Source of the DNA: Dryocola sp032000125
GTDB taxonomy: Bacteria > Pseudomonadota > Gammaproteobacteria > Enterobacterales > Enterobacteriaceae
Assembly: GCA_032000125.1 (NCBI GenBank)
Contig: DAMALH010000014.1
Location: forward strand, 37,179-101,178
DNA length: 64,000 nucleotides
Reading direction: 5' to 3'
Both the position numbers and the translations under genes were made by a program. Below the pieces are notes generated by a model. The model was not told the DNA's origin. It searched no databases and saw only the letters and a list, made by a program, of their open reading frames with translations. Positions within the stretch are counted from its first letter, which is position 1; every line of letters begins with the position of its first letter. Positions 51,305 through 60,084 of this stretch are shown in pieces.

Positions 51305-51799
51305 ATGGAAATGACTAACGCCCAGCGTCTGATTTTATCGAACCAGTATAAAATGATGACCATGCTCGACCCGGATAACGCCGAGCGCTATCGCCGCCTG
51401 CAAACAATCATCGAGCGCGGCTACGGGCTGCAAATGCGCGAGCTGGACCGCGAGTTTGGCGAGTTAACCGAAGAAATCTGCCGTACGGTCATCGATATTA
51501 TGGAGATGTATCACGCGATGAACGTCTCCTGGACCAACCTTAAAGACAAGCAAAGCATCGACGAACGTCGCGTTACTTTCCTGGGCTTTGACGCCGCAAC
51601 GGAAGCGCGCTTCCTGGGCTACGTGCGCTTTATGGTTAACGTGGAAGGCCGCTACACGCATTTTGATGCGGGCACCCACGGCTTTAACGCGCAGACGCCA
51701 ATGTGGGAAAAATATCAACGCATGCTGAAAGTGTGGCAGTCCTGCCCGCGTCAGTATCACTTAAGTGCGAATGAGATCGCGCAGATTAGCAATGCCTGA
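51305..51799 (+). CDS. yfbU: YfbU family protein
   Basis: 164 residues, identical in length to E. coli YfbU. It is a soluble, mostly helical protein with no recognised catalytic motif; E. coli reports link overproduction to cell toxicity, but the role is unknown. ATG 51305 is used, because similarity to E. coli starts there although the frame is open 39 codons earlier. It lies directly before the phosphatase yfbT. Confidence 0.92.
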   Translation: MEMTNAQRLILSNQYKMMTMLDPDNAERYRRLQTIIERGYGLQMRELDREFGELTEEICRTVIDIMEMYHAMNVSWTNLKDKQSIDERRVTFLGFDAATEARFLGYVRFMVNVEGRYTHFDAGTHGFNAQTPMWEKYQRMLKVWQSCPRQYHLSANEIAQISNA

Positions 51800-51812
51800 G
51801 GGGATAAGTGTG

Positions 51813-52472
51813 GTGAAGTGTAAAGGTTTCTTGTTTGATTTGGATGGGACGCTGGTTGATTCCCTGCCAGCGGTGGAACGTGCATGGATAAACTGGGCGA
51901 AGCGTTTTGAGATCTCTCCTGCGGAGGTTCTGGGCTTTATCCACGGCAAGCAGGCTATTACTTCACTGCGCCATTTCATGGCAGGCGCGTCCGAAGAAGA
52001 GATCCAACAGGAGTTTACGCGGCTTGAGAAAATTGAGTCTGCGGATACCGACGGCGTAACGGCGCTTCCCGGCGCCGTTGAGCTGCTGGCGCACCTGAAC
52101 GAAGCCGGTATTCCCTGGGCTATCGTTACCTCCGGGTCCGTGCCCGTTGCCGCGGCGCGTCGACTGGCGGGCGGCTTACCTGAGCCAGAAGTCTTTGTCA
52201 CCGCAGAGCGCGTGGCGCGCGGTAAGCCCGAGCCGGATGCTTATCTGCTGGGCGCGCAGCTGCTGGGCCTTGAGCCGGAAGAGTGCGTAGTGGTGGAAGA
52301 TGCTCCGGCGGGCGTGCTGTCGGGCCTTGCGGCCGGCTGCCATGTGATTGCCGTTAATCCCCCTGCGGATACCCCGCGCCTTGAGCATGTCGATTATGTC
52401 TTACGATCGCTCAGCGAGCTGCTGGTTCAAAAATTACCGGACGGCAGCGTGGAAGTGTTAAGAAAACACTAA
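51813..52472 (+). CDS. hxpA: HAD hexitol/sugar phosphatase HxpA (YfbT)
   Basis: 219 residues (E. coli YfbT/HxpA 216). It is a HAD phosphatase active on sugar and hexitol phosphates in E. coli. Motif I FDLDGTLVDS, motif II VTSGS, motif III lysine in RGKPEPDAY and motif IV VVEDAPAGVLSG are intact. GTG 51813 is chosen because it aligns with the E. coli start and has GAGGGG at suitable distance; GTG 51810 or ATG 51792 are alternatives. It is the second sugar-phosphate HAD gene in the window, unrelated in position to the dal-linked one. Confidence 0.93.
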   Translation: MKCKGFLFDLDGTLVDSLPAVERAWINWAKRFEISPAEVLGFIHGKQAITSLRHFMAGASEEEIQQEFTRLEKIESADTDGVTALPGAVELLAHLNEAGIPWAIVTSGSVPVAAARRLAGGLPEPEVFVTAERVARGKPEPDAYLLGAQLLGLEPEECVVVEDAPAGVLSGLAAGCHVIAVNPPADTPRLEHVDYVLRSLSELLVQKLPDGSVEVLRKH

Positions 52473-52483
52473 TCCTATGATTT

Positions 52484-52508
52484 AACCCCGCACCGGCGGG
52501 GGTTTTTT
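52484..52508 (+). terminator. intrinsic terminator after yfbT
   Basis: GC stem CCCCGC / GCGGGG with loop ACCG, followed by six T residues, just ahead of yfbS. Confidence 0.85.
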
Positions 52509-52555
52509 ATGGCATTATCCGGGCGTTCGTCAATTCTCAGCAACAAGGACAGGTT

Positions 52556-54385
52556 TTGAATTCGGAACTGATGTGGGTGCTGTCACTCCTCGGCATTACG
52601 GTCGTGCTGTTTGCCACCGGTAAGGTGCGAATGGATGCCGTTGCCCTGCTGGTTATTGTCGCTTTTGTTCTGAGCGGCACGCTAACCCTTAGCGAAGCTT
52701 TTTCCGGCTTCAGCGATCCTAACGTCATTCTTATCGCCGCGCTTTTTATCATTGGCGACGGCCTGGTTCGAACGGGCGTTGCGACCAAAATGGGCGCCTG
52801 GCTTGTGGATGTGGCCGGCAGCAGCGAAACCAAAATGCTTGTCCTGCTGATGCTCACCGTCGCCGGGCTGGGCGCCTTTATGAGCTCCACGGGCGTTGTC
52901 GCCATCTTTATCCCCGTTGTGCTGAGCGTCTCCATGCGCATGCAAACGGCGCCGTCGCGCCTGATGATGCCGCTCAGCTTCGCCGGCCTTATCAGCGGCA
53001 TGATGACGCTGGTCGCCACGCCGCCTAACCTTGTCATCAACAGCGAACTGCTGCGCGAAGGATTAGAGGGGTTTAACTTTTTTAGCGTCACGCCCGTTGG
53101 CCTGGTGGTGCTCGTCCTGGGCATCGCTTATATGCTTTTTGCCCGTTTTGCCCTTAACGGCCAGAGCAAAGAAGAAAAAGCCGGGTGGAGACGACGCACT
53201 TTTCGCGATTTGATAAAAGAGTATCGCCTGACCGGGCGGGCTCGCCGCCTGGCGATTCGTCCCGGATCGCCAATGGTGGGTCATCGTCTGGATGATTTAA
53301 AGCTGCGTGAACGCTACGGCGCCAACGTCATTGGCCTTGAGCGCTGGCGCAAGTTTCGCCGGGTGATAGTAAACGTTACCGGGATTACGGAGTTTCGCGC
53401 CAGAGACGTGCTGCTTATTGATATGTCCGCATCCGAGGTTGATCTGCGCGAGTTCTGTAGCGAACAGATGCTGGAACCGATGATCCTGCGCGGGGAGTAT
53501 TTCTCTGACCAGGCGCTGGACGTGGGCATGGCGGAAGTCTCGATGATTCCGGATTCAGAACTGCTTGGGCAGACCCTGCGCGACATTGGTTTTCGTACCC
53601 GCTACGGGCTGAACGTTGTGGGCCTTAAGCGCAACGGCGAGGCGCTGGAAGGCCTGCTGGTGGATGAATCCCTCCAGCTTGGCGATATTCTGCTGGTGGT
53701 CGGCGACTGGAAGCTAATCAGCCAGCTTACTAAAAAAAGCCGTGACTTTTTGGTGCTCAACCTGCCGGTGGAAGAGGGGGAAGCGTCTCCGGCGCATAGC
53801 CAGGCGCCGCACGCCATTTTTTGCCTGGCGTTAATGGTGGCGCTGATGCTGACCGATGAAATCCCCAATCCGATCGCGGCAATCGTTGCCTGCCTGCTGA
53901 TGGGCAAATTCCGCTGTATCGATATGGAAAGCGCCTACAAAGCCATTCACTGGCCGAGCATTATTTTAATTGTCGGGATGATGCCGTTTGCCCTGGCGCT
54001 GCAAAAAACCGGCGGCGTGGATTTAATCGTGAGCGGCTTAATGCAGCTCGGCGGCGGCTACGGGCCTTATATTATGCTCGTCTGCCTGTTTGTGATGTGC
54101 GCGGCCATCGGGCTATTTATCTCCAACACCGCCACGGCGGTATTAATGGCGCCCATCGCGTTGGCCGCGGCGAAATCTATGGGCGTTTCGCCTTATCCGT
54201 TCGCGATGATTGTTGCGCTTGCCGCTTCTGCTGCCTTTATGACGCCCGTTTCTTCACCGGTAAATACGCTGGTACTGGGGCCGGGCAATTATAAATTCAG
54301 CGACTTTGTGAAATTAGGCGTACCTTTTACCGTCATCGTGATGGCGGTGAGCGTGGTGATGGTGCCGATGCTGTTTCCGTTTTAG
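52556..54385 (+). CDS. yfbS: putative SLC13/DASS-type transporter YfbS with TrkA-C domains
   Basis: 609 residues (E. coli YfbS 610). It is an inner-membrane protein with two blocks of hydrophobic helices typical of the divalent anion/sodium symporter (CitMHS/DASS) group: SSTGVVAIFIPVVLSVSMRM, then SNTATAVLMAPIALAAAKSMG. The blocks flank a central cytosolic part (about 215-410) containing two RCK_C/TrkA-C domains (GSPMVGHRLDDLKLRERYGANVIGLER; DSELLGQTLRDIGFRTRYGLNVVGLKR). The substrate is unknown. The start is TTG 52556 after AAGGACAGG, because no better start matches the E. coli N-terminus. Confidence 0.92.
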   Translation: MNSELMWVLSLLGITVVLFATGKVRMDAVALLVIVAFVLSGTLTLSEAFSGFSDPNVILIAALFIIGDGLVRTGVATKMGAWLVDVAGSSETKMLVLLMLTVAGLGAFMSSTGVVAIFIPVVLSVSMRMQTAPSRLMMPLSFAGLISGMMTLVATPPNLVINSELLREGLEGFNFFSVTPVGLVVLVLGIAYMLFARFALNGQSKEEKAGWRRRTFRDLIKEYRLTGRARRLAIRPGSPMVGHRLDDLKLRERYGANVIGLERWRKFRRVIVNVTGITEFRARDVLLIDMSASEVDLREFCSEQMLEPMILRGEYFSDQALDVGMAEVSMIPDSELLGQTLRDIGFRTRYGLNVVGLKRNGEALEGLLVDESLQLGDILLVVGDWKLISQLTKKSRDFLVLNLPVEEGEASPAHSQAPHAIFCLALMVALMLTDEIPNPIAAIVACLLMGKFRCIDMESAYKAIHWPSIILIVGMMPFALALQKTGGVDLIVSGLMQLGGGYGPYIMLVCLFVMCAAIGLFISNTATAVLMAPIALAAAKSMGVSPYPFAMIVALAASAAFMTPVSSPVNTLVLGPGNYKFSDFVKLGVPFTVIVMAVSVVMVPMLFPF

Positions 54386-54414
54386 TTGACTCCCGCACGG
54401 AGAGGAGGCCTGGG

Positions 54415-55014
54415 TTAAAGCGGAGAGTCCTGACTAATCTCATCAAGCGAGAGCTGGAAGCTGGGCACGAACACCTGCATAAAATAGTCCATCTCTTCGC
54501 TGTGTCTGTCGGCAAGGGTTTTTTCCAGGCGGCCTTTAGCCAGAAGAAATTCGTTATTCCCGGCCGACAACTCTTCCAGACATTTCAGATAGGCACACAG
54601 CGCGTCCGCCTGTTTTACGGTGGCTTTTTCCTCCTCGCTGTACTGATGCTCGTCAATCAGCGGCGCCCAGATATCCCGCAGCTCTTCTGGCACCATATCG
54701 ATTAATTTCTGCTGGGCTATTTTCTCAATGGCTTTGTATTCATGGGCGATTTGCGAGTTAAAGTATTTTACCGGCGTCGGGAGATCGCCGGTCAGCACTT
54801 CGCTGGCATCATGATAAAGGGCCAGTAGCGCAACGCGTTCGGCATTTACGTTGCCGTTGAATTTGCGATTTTTGATAGCGGCGAGGGCATGAGCAACCAT
54901 CGCCACCTGAAGGCTGTGCTCTGAGACGTTTTCAGTGCGCACGTTGCGCATTAGCGGCCAGCGATTGATAAGCTTCAGGCGGGAAAGGTGGGCGAAGAAA
55001 TGGCTTTGACTCAT
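54415..55014 (-). CDS. yfbR: 5'-deoxynucleotidase YfbR
   Basis: 199 residues, as in E. coli. It is an HD-domain phosphohydrolase that dephosphorylates deoxynucleoside 5'-monophosphates using a divalent metal. The HD motif is seen in ALYHDASEVLTGDLPTPVKY, with the preceding histidine in VSEHSLQVAMVAH and a later aspartate in KQADALCAYLKCLEEL. ATG 55014 is chosen over an open frame 25 codons longer. It is transcribed behind alaA, 79 bases away. Confidence 0.95.
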   Translation of the reverse strand: MSQSHFFAHLSRLKLINRWPLMRNVRTENVSEHSLQVAMVAHALAAIKNRKFNGNVNAERVALLALYHDASEVLTGDLPTPVKYFNSQIAHEYKAIEKIAQQKLIDMVPEELRDIWAPLIDEHQYSEEEKATVKQADALCAYLKCLEELSAGNNEFLLAKGRLEKTLADRHSEEMDYFMQVFVPSFQLSLDEISQDSPL

Positions 55015-55093
55015 GAGGGCACCTGGAATCTGGCAAAGAGAACCATTGTGCGAGGAGAAAGGGGAAGATGCAAACCTCTTCCCCGGCAATCGG

Positions 55094-56308
55094 CTACTGG
55101 CGGTAATGTTCCAGGAATCTGCCTAGCTTGTTGATGGACATTTCCAGTTCATCCACCCGCGGCAGCGTCACGATACGCACATGATCGGGCCACGGCCAGT
55201 TAAACGCCGTCCCCTGTACCAGCAGTACTTTCTCCTGCAGCAGGAAGTCGAGCACCATTTTCTGGTCGTCGTGGATATTAAAGCGCTTCGCGTCGATTTT
55301 CGGGAACATATACAACGCGCCGCGTGGCTTGACGCAGGAGACGCCCGGAATATCGTTAATCAGCTCCCACGCACGGTTGCGCTGCTCATAAAGGCGTCCG
55401 CCCGGTACGATGAATTCGCTAATGCTCTGGTAGCCGCCAAGCGCGGTTTGGATAGCGTGCTGTGCCGGAACGTTGGCGCAAAGACGCATCGATGCCAGCA
55501 TTTCCAGCCCTTCAATGTAGCCTTTAGCATGTTTCTTCGGCCCGCTCAGCACCATCCAGCCCTGGCGGAAACCGGCAACGCGGTAAGTTTTGGACAGGCC
55601 GTTAAACGTGATGGTCAACAGATCCGGCGCAAGGGTGGCGATGGATATATGCTCAGCCTCGTCATAGAGGATTTTGTCGTAAATCTCATCGGCAAAAATG
55701 ATCAGGTTATGCTGGCGGGCCAGCTCGACGATTTCCATCAGTAACGCTTTTGAATACACCGCGCCGGTTGGGTTATTAGGGTTGATTATCACAATGCCGC
55801 GAGTACGCGGCGTGATTTTGGCGCGAATATCATCAAGATCCGGGAACCAGTCGGCGGATTCATCACAAAGGTAATGTACCGCTTTTCCGCCGGAGAGCGA
55901 CACGGCCGCGGTCCACAACGGGTAATCCGGTGCCGGGACCAGCATTTCATCGCCGCTGTTAAGCAGCGCCTGCATCGACTGGACAATCAGCTCGGAAACG
56001 CCGTTACCGATATAGATATCTTCGACGGTCACATCCCGTATGCCCCGCGCCTGATAATGTTGCATGATAGCCTTGCGTGCGGAGTACAGCCCTTTCGAGT
56101 CGCAGTATCCCTGCGCTGTAGGAAGGTTGCGAATCACATCGACAAGGATTTCATCCGGGGCGTCAAAACCGAACGGGGCAGGGTTGCCAATGTTCAGTTT
56201 AAGCACTTTATTGCCTTCTTCTTCCAGGCGTTTTGCCTCTTTGAGAACCGGACCGCGGATGTCATAACAAACATTATCTAATTTGCTGGATTTTTCGATA
56301 GGGGACAT
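55094..56308 (-). CDS. alaA: glutamate-pyruvate aminotransferase AlaA
   Basis: 404 residues (E. coli AlaA/YfbQ 405). It is a class I PLP-dependent aminotransferase and the main alanine-forming transaminase with glutamate as donor. The PLP-binding lysine is in FNGLSKTYRVAGFRQGWM; IINPNNPTGAVYSK and the C-terminal arginine region PDHVRIVTLP are also conserved. Its promoter lies in the long gap before lrhA. Confidence 0.96.
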   Translation of the reverse strand: MSPIEKSSKLDNVCYDIRGPVLKEAKRLEEEGNKVLKLNIGNPAPFGFDAPDEILVDVIRNLPTAQGYCDSKGLYSARKAIMQHYQARGIRDVTVEDIYIGNGVSELIVQSMQALLNSGDEMLVPAPDYPLWTAAVSLSGGKAVHYLCDESADWFPDLDDIRAKITPRTRGIVIINPNNPTGAVYSKALLMEIVELARQHNLIIFADEIYDKILYDEAEHISIATLAPDLLTITFNGLSKTYRVAGFRQGWMVLSGPKKHAKGYIEGLEMLASMRLCANVPAQHAIQTALGGYQSISEFIVPGGRLYEQRNRAWELINDIPGVSCVKPRGALYMFPKIDAKRFNIHDDQKMVLDFLLQEKVLLVQGTAFNWPWPDHVRIVTLPRVDELEMSINKLGRFLEHYRQ

Positions 56309-57293
56309 GAAGCGTTGACCTTAAATGTTAGCGATGCTTCCTGCCGTGGAAGCAACCAGGCACCAATGTACTCCTGGCCGAGGCAGATTTGAACCCAAAC
56401 GAAGCGCAGGAGAGCAATTTATCTGCAGCAGGATGTAAAACAAAAAGGCCTTTTGATTTTATTTTTTAGTTATTAATTTTGTTAAATTAAGTAATGTCAA
56501 TATAACAAACTGGATTTGTGTTTTTTATATGAGCTTATATTCTGCGGCCTGGCCGATTAAGGCGCGACTGATTCTGTTAGCCAGATGCACAATATTGGAA
56601 AAAGGATAAGTAAAAATGAATATTTACGTCGGCATAAGCTATCAAAAACGTGTCGGGGTTAAAGAGATGTTTATAAACTTATTCGCAGATGTAATTAATA
56701 AATACTCAAGAAAAGATTAAGCAGCTTTTATTATAGGGGATTAGGTTATCAGCAATCGTCAGGAATAAGGGTTACAGGAAAGCGTAAAAAGAGAATGCGA
56801 TCGGATTATTCGCAATAGATCTTATAAATCAACGCAATTTGCGGTAAGATACACCACCTGATATGGTAGTTTTACTGTCTTTGTTTTTAGGTAATAGCCT
56901 GCTTTATAAGGCATTGTTTGATATTTTGTATATCAGGGTAGTCCAGACCCAGCCGTTATGTATGGCACGTTCCCCTGGCGGGAATGGCCAAAATAAATAA
57001 GACCAGATCCACAAGTGGATTTATGATAGCGGCTTAGCTTCAATTTAATCGGCCGCTATGTCATTCTCCTGGTTTATAGATTGAATTAGCAAGCGTAATA
57101 CCCCCAGAGCGAGCTTCACATAATTGATCCACTCTGGCGGCAAAATAAAATATTAAAAATCAGAACGCCGGTCTCTAAAAGGAGCATGATGTTTTAAGAG
57201 ACGTTCTGTAAAAGGAATTGCTTTATCTCTTTGATAAATCACAGCAATAGAACTAAGGCAGACTCGTAAGAGCAACCTACTAGTGAAAAAATT
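56309..57293. other. long AT-rich alaA-lrhA intergenic region
   Basis: 985 bp, divergent control region for alaA (minus) and lrhA (plus). It is markedly AT-rich between about 56440 and 56900. There are small hairpins, for instance CCAGG...CCTGG near 56356-56377, ATCCAC/GTGGAT near 57007-57020 and AGCGGC...GCCGCT near 57029-57057. A 34-codon candidate ORF lies at 56616-56720. A long lrhA leader is known in E. coli. I see no tRNA or recognised sRNA. Confidence 0.7.
56616..56720 (+). CDS. candidate 34-codon small ORF
   Basis: ATG to TAA encodes 34 residues beginning MNIYVGISYQKRVGVK and ending INKYSRKD, with AAAGGATAAG ahead of the ATG as a plausible ribosome site. The peptide has a basic/hydrophobic centre but no clear membrane helix. 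It may be a leader peptide of the lrhA transcript, an independent small protein, or chance. AT-rich DNA makes short ORFs less likely by chance than in GC-rich DNA, because stops are commoner, but this alone is not proof. Confidence 0.3.
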   Translation: MNIYVGISYQKRVGVKEMFINLFADVINKYSRKD

Positions 57294-58229
57294 ATGATTA
57301 ACGTAAATCGTCCGATACTTAATCTCGACCTCGATCTGCTGAGAACTTTTGTCGCGGTCGCCGATCTCAACACCTTTGCGGCGGCTGCCGCAGCGGTGTG
57401 TCGTACCCAATCCGCGGTCAGCCAGCAGATGCAGCGCCTTGAGCAATTGGTAGGAAAAGAGCTCTTTGCACGCCATGGCCGCAACAAATTGTTGACCGAA
57501 CACGGTATTCAGCTATTAGGGTATGCGAGGAAAATCCTGCGTTTTAACGATGAAGCCTGCACTTCGCTGATGTTCAGCAACCTCCAGGGCGTGCTGACCA
57601 TTGGGGCTTCCGATGAAACCGCCGATACTATTCTTCCCTTCCTTCTCAACAGAATCAGCTCGGTTTACCCTAAACTGGCGCTGGATGTACGGGTCAAACG
57701 TAATCCTTTCATGCTTGAAATGCTCAACCAGCAGGAAGTCGATCTGGTTGTCACCACTTCACAGCCTGCCCATTTTGAGTCGATAGTCCTGCGCACGTCG
57801 CCAACGCTATGGTACTGCGCGGCAGATTACGTCTTTCAGAGGGGCGAAGCCGTGCCGCTGGTAATGCTCGACGATCCGAGTCCGTATCGCGACATGATGA
57901 TTGAGCATCTGAATGAGGAGCATATTCAGTGGCGCATCTCCTACGTTGCTTCAACGCTTGCTGCGGTGAGAGCTGCGGTGAAAGCAGGCCTTGGCATCAC
58001 CGCAAGGCCCGTTGAGATGATGAGCCCTGAGCTGCGGGTCCTGGGCTCGGCGGACGGCCTGCCGGCTATGCCGGATACGCGCTATCTGCTTTGCCGTAAT
58101 CCGCAGACCAATAACGAACTGGCGCAGGCCATTTTCAGCGCGATGGAAACTAACCCCAGCCCTTATAGCTACGCCATCACCTCTCATGAAGGGGACGACT
58201 CTTCGCTGGTAGAGGGCCAGGTGGAATAG
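57294..58229 (+). CDS. lrhA: LysR-type regulator LrhA
   Basis: 311 residues (E. coli 312). In E. coli it represses flhDC and so motility and chemotaxis, and affects fimbriae and RpoS translation. The N-terminal winged HTH is very conserved (LDLLRTFVAVADLNTFAAAAAAVCRTQSAVSQQMQRLEQLVG), followed by a LysR substrate-binding domain that diverges more from E. coli after residue 140. It lies upstream of nuo in the same direction, but a strong terminator separates them. Confidence 0.95.
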   Translation: MINVNRPILNLDLDLLRTFVAVADLNTFAAAAAAVCRTQSAVSQQMQRLEQLVGKELFARHGRNKLLTEHGIQLLGYARKILRFNDEACTSLMFSNLQGVLTIGASDETADTILPFLLNRISSVYPKLALDVRVKRNPFMLEMLNQQEVDLVVTTSQPAHFESIVLRTSPTLWYCAADYVFQRGEAVPLVMLDDPSPYRDMMIEHLNEEHIQWRISYVASTLAAVRAAVKAGLGITARPVEMMSPELRVLGSADGLPAMPDTRYLLCRNPQTNNELAQAIFSAMETNPSPYSYAITSHEGDDSSLVEGQVE

Positions 58230-58267
58230 CGTTCACGCTGCGTTAGTAACAAAATGTTAAATGTAAA

Positions 58268-58311
58268 AACAGGCCGCTGAAGAGATAATTTGCTCCAGCG
58301 GCCTGTTTTTT
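58268..58311 (+). terminator. intrinsic terminator after lrhA
   Basis: Perfect 12-bp stem AACAGGCCGCTG / CAGCGGCCTGTT with a 16-nt loop, followed by a T-run. Confidence 0.93.
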
Positions 58312-58857
58312 ATTCGTTTAAGCTTTTTGTGCTTTTAAACGTGAGAAAAATAATTCACAAACAACTAATTACGTAACGGCGTTACGTTGGGCTTTTTACC
58401 CGCCAGCGCTGCCTGTAGCGGTGAAAATATGTTAAAAAACGCAGGACATTGTTGCTGCTTTTTATGGTGAATTAACAAAAGCGTGTCTCAGATCAAGAAA
58501 ATACTCCCAATGAGGGGGAGGAATAGTTGAGATTTCCTGCCAAAATAGACGGGCAGTTTAAAATTTTCCACACAACGGACACGATTCAACCTCATTAAAA
58601 GCGGGTTAATAACGCTGGGTTACCGGGTTTTAACGCATTAAATGTTAATGAAATGAAGTCGATGTAAACTAATGTGTGGATACTTTTGTTAAAGTTGACA
58701 AAAGGTTATAGAAAGGAGTAAAAAACCCCATCAATTTGCCGGTGAAATTTTGCTTCCGGCAGTTATTGTAAGGTTATTTGTTCCTCCCCATGAATCGATG
58801 TGGTGTTCATCTGCCAACAAGAGTAGAGACTTTGGCGCCACTTTTGATGAGTAAGCA
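58312..58857 (+). promoter_or_regulatory. nuo operon upstream control region
   Basis: 546 bp without a gene between the lrhA terminator and nuoA. It contains a perfect 7-bp palindrome ACGTAAC-GGC-GTTACGT (58371-58387), AT-rich blocks suited to IHF-type bending, and a TTGACA near 58695. In E. coli this region takes ArcA, NarL, FNR, Fis and IHF. I do not assign individual sites here. Confidence 0.7.
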
Positions 58858-59304
58858 ATGAGTATGTCAACATCCACTGAAGTTATCGCTCATCACTGGG
58901 CGTTCGCTGTCTTTCTTATTGTTGCCACTGGCCTGTGCTGCGTCATGCTGCTCGGGGCATGGTTCCTTGGCGGGAGAGCCAGGGGCCGGCACAAAAATAC
59001 CCCCTTCGAGTCGGGTATCGACTCCGTTGGTTCCGCGCGTTTACGCCTTTCCGCAAAGTTTTACCTGGTGGCCATGTTCTTCGTTATCTTCGACGTGGAA
59101 GCCCTGTATCTCTACGCCTGGTCTACTTCTATCCGGGAAAGTGGCTGGATTGGTTTCGTGGAAGCCGCAATTTTCATTTTAGTGCTACTGGCTGGTCTGG
59201 TTTATCTGGCGCGTATTGGCGCGCTTGATTGGACTCCTGCGCGTTCGCGTCGTGAGAAAATCAACCCGGAAACCGACAGTCTCACTAACCGTCATACGCG
59301 CTAA
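58858..59304 (+). CDS. nuoA: NADH-quinone oxidoreductase subunit NuoA
   Basis: 148 residues (E. coli 147). It is a membrane-arm subunit of complex I near the quinone site with three membrane helices (about 15-38, 68-88, 98-120). The conserved loop KNTPFESGIDSVGSARLRLS between helices 1 and 2 and the FFVIFDVEALYL segment are intact. ATG 58858 matches the E. coli start (MSMSTSTEVIAHHW). It is the first gene of nuo. Confidence 0.97.
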   Translation: MSMSTSTEVIAHHWAFAVFLIVATGLCCVMLLGAWFLGGRARGRHKNTPFESGIDSVGSARLRLSAKFYLVAMFFVIFDVEALYLYAWSTSIRESGWIGFVEAAIFILVLLAGLVYLARIGALDWTPARSRREKINPETDSLTNRHTR

Positions 59305-59321
59305 CGAAGCGAGGCAATAAG

Positions 59322-59999
59322 ATGGACTATACGCTCACCCGCATAGACCCCAACAACGGTGAGAATGACCGTTATCCCCTGCAAAAACAGGAAATCGTAA
59401 CCGATCCTCTTGAACAAGAAATTAACCGTAGCGTCTACATGGGCAAGCTCGAACATGCGCTGCACGATATGGTTAACTGGGGGCGTAAAAACTCAATCTG
59501 GCCTTACAACTTTGGCCTTTCTTGCTGCTACGTTGAGATGGTGACCTCGTTTACCGCCGTGCATGACGTGGCGCGTTTCGGCGCTGAAGTTCTGCGCGCA
59601 TCGCCACGTCAGGCTGACCTGATGGTGATAGCCGGCACCTGCTTTACCAAAATGGCCCCGGTTATTCAGCGACTCTACGATCAGATGCTTGAGCCGAAAT
59701 GGGTGATCTCCATGGGCGCTTGCGCAAACTCTGGCGGCATGTACGACATCTACTCCGTGGTGCAGGGCGTGGACAAATTCCTGCCGGTTGATGTTTACAT
59801 CCCGGGCTGCCCGCCGCGTCCAGAAGCCTACATGCAGGCGCTGATGCTGCTGCAAGAGTCAATTGGTAAAGAGCGTCGCCCGCTGTCGTGGGTGGTTGGC
59901 GATCAGGGCGTTTACCGCGCCAACATGCAATCAGAGCGCGAGCGTAAGCGTGGCGAGCGAATTGCTGTGACCAACCTGCGGACGCCGGACGAGATTTAA
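59322..59999 (+). CDS. nuoB: NADH-quinone oxidoreductase subunit NuoB
   Basis: 225 residues (E. coli 220). It carries the terminal N2 [4Fe-4S] cluster that passes electrons to quinone. The ligands are visible: the adjacent cysteines in FGLSCCYVEM, the cysteine in MGACANSGGMYD and the one in PGCPPRPEAY. The segment MGKLEHALHDMVNWG is four residues longer than in E. coli, which accounts for most of the length difference. Confidence 0.97.
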   Translation: MDYTLTRIDPNNGENDRYPLQKQEIVTDPLEQEINRSVYMGKLEHALHDMVNWGRKNSIWPYNFGLSCCYVEMVTSFTAVHDVARFGAEVLRASPRQADLMVIAGTCFTKMAPVIQRLYDQMLEPKWVISMGACANSGGMYDIYSVVQGVDKFLPVDVYIPGCPPRPEAYMQALMLLQESIGKERRPLSWVVGDQGVYRANMQSERERKRGERIAVTNLRTPDEI

Positions 60000-60017
60000 T
60001 TTGCGCCTGTAGTCAGA

Positions 60018-60057
60018 ACCGGCTTCGCATATTAATAATATTAGCGCGAAGCACTGA
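60018..60057 (+). other. hairpin in the nuoB-nuoC gap
   Basis: GCTTCGC and GCGAAGC arms enclose an AT-rich, itself symmetric ATATTAATAATAT core. It is likely an mRNA structure between nuoB and nuoC rather than a terminator. Confidence 0.45.
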
Positions 60058-60084
60058 CCGACAGTCACCACAGAACCATTTGCA

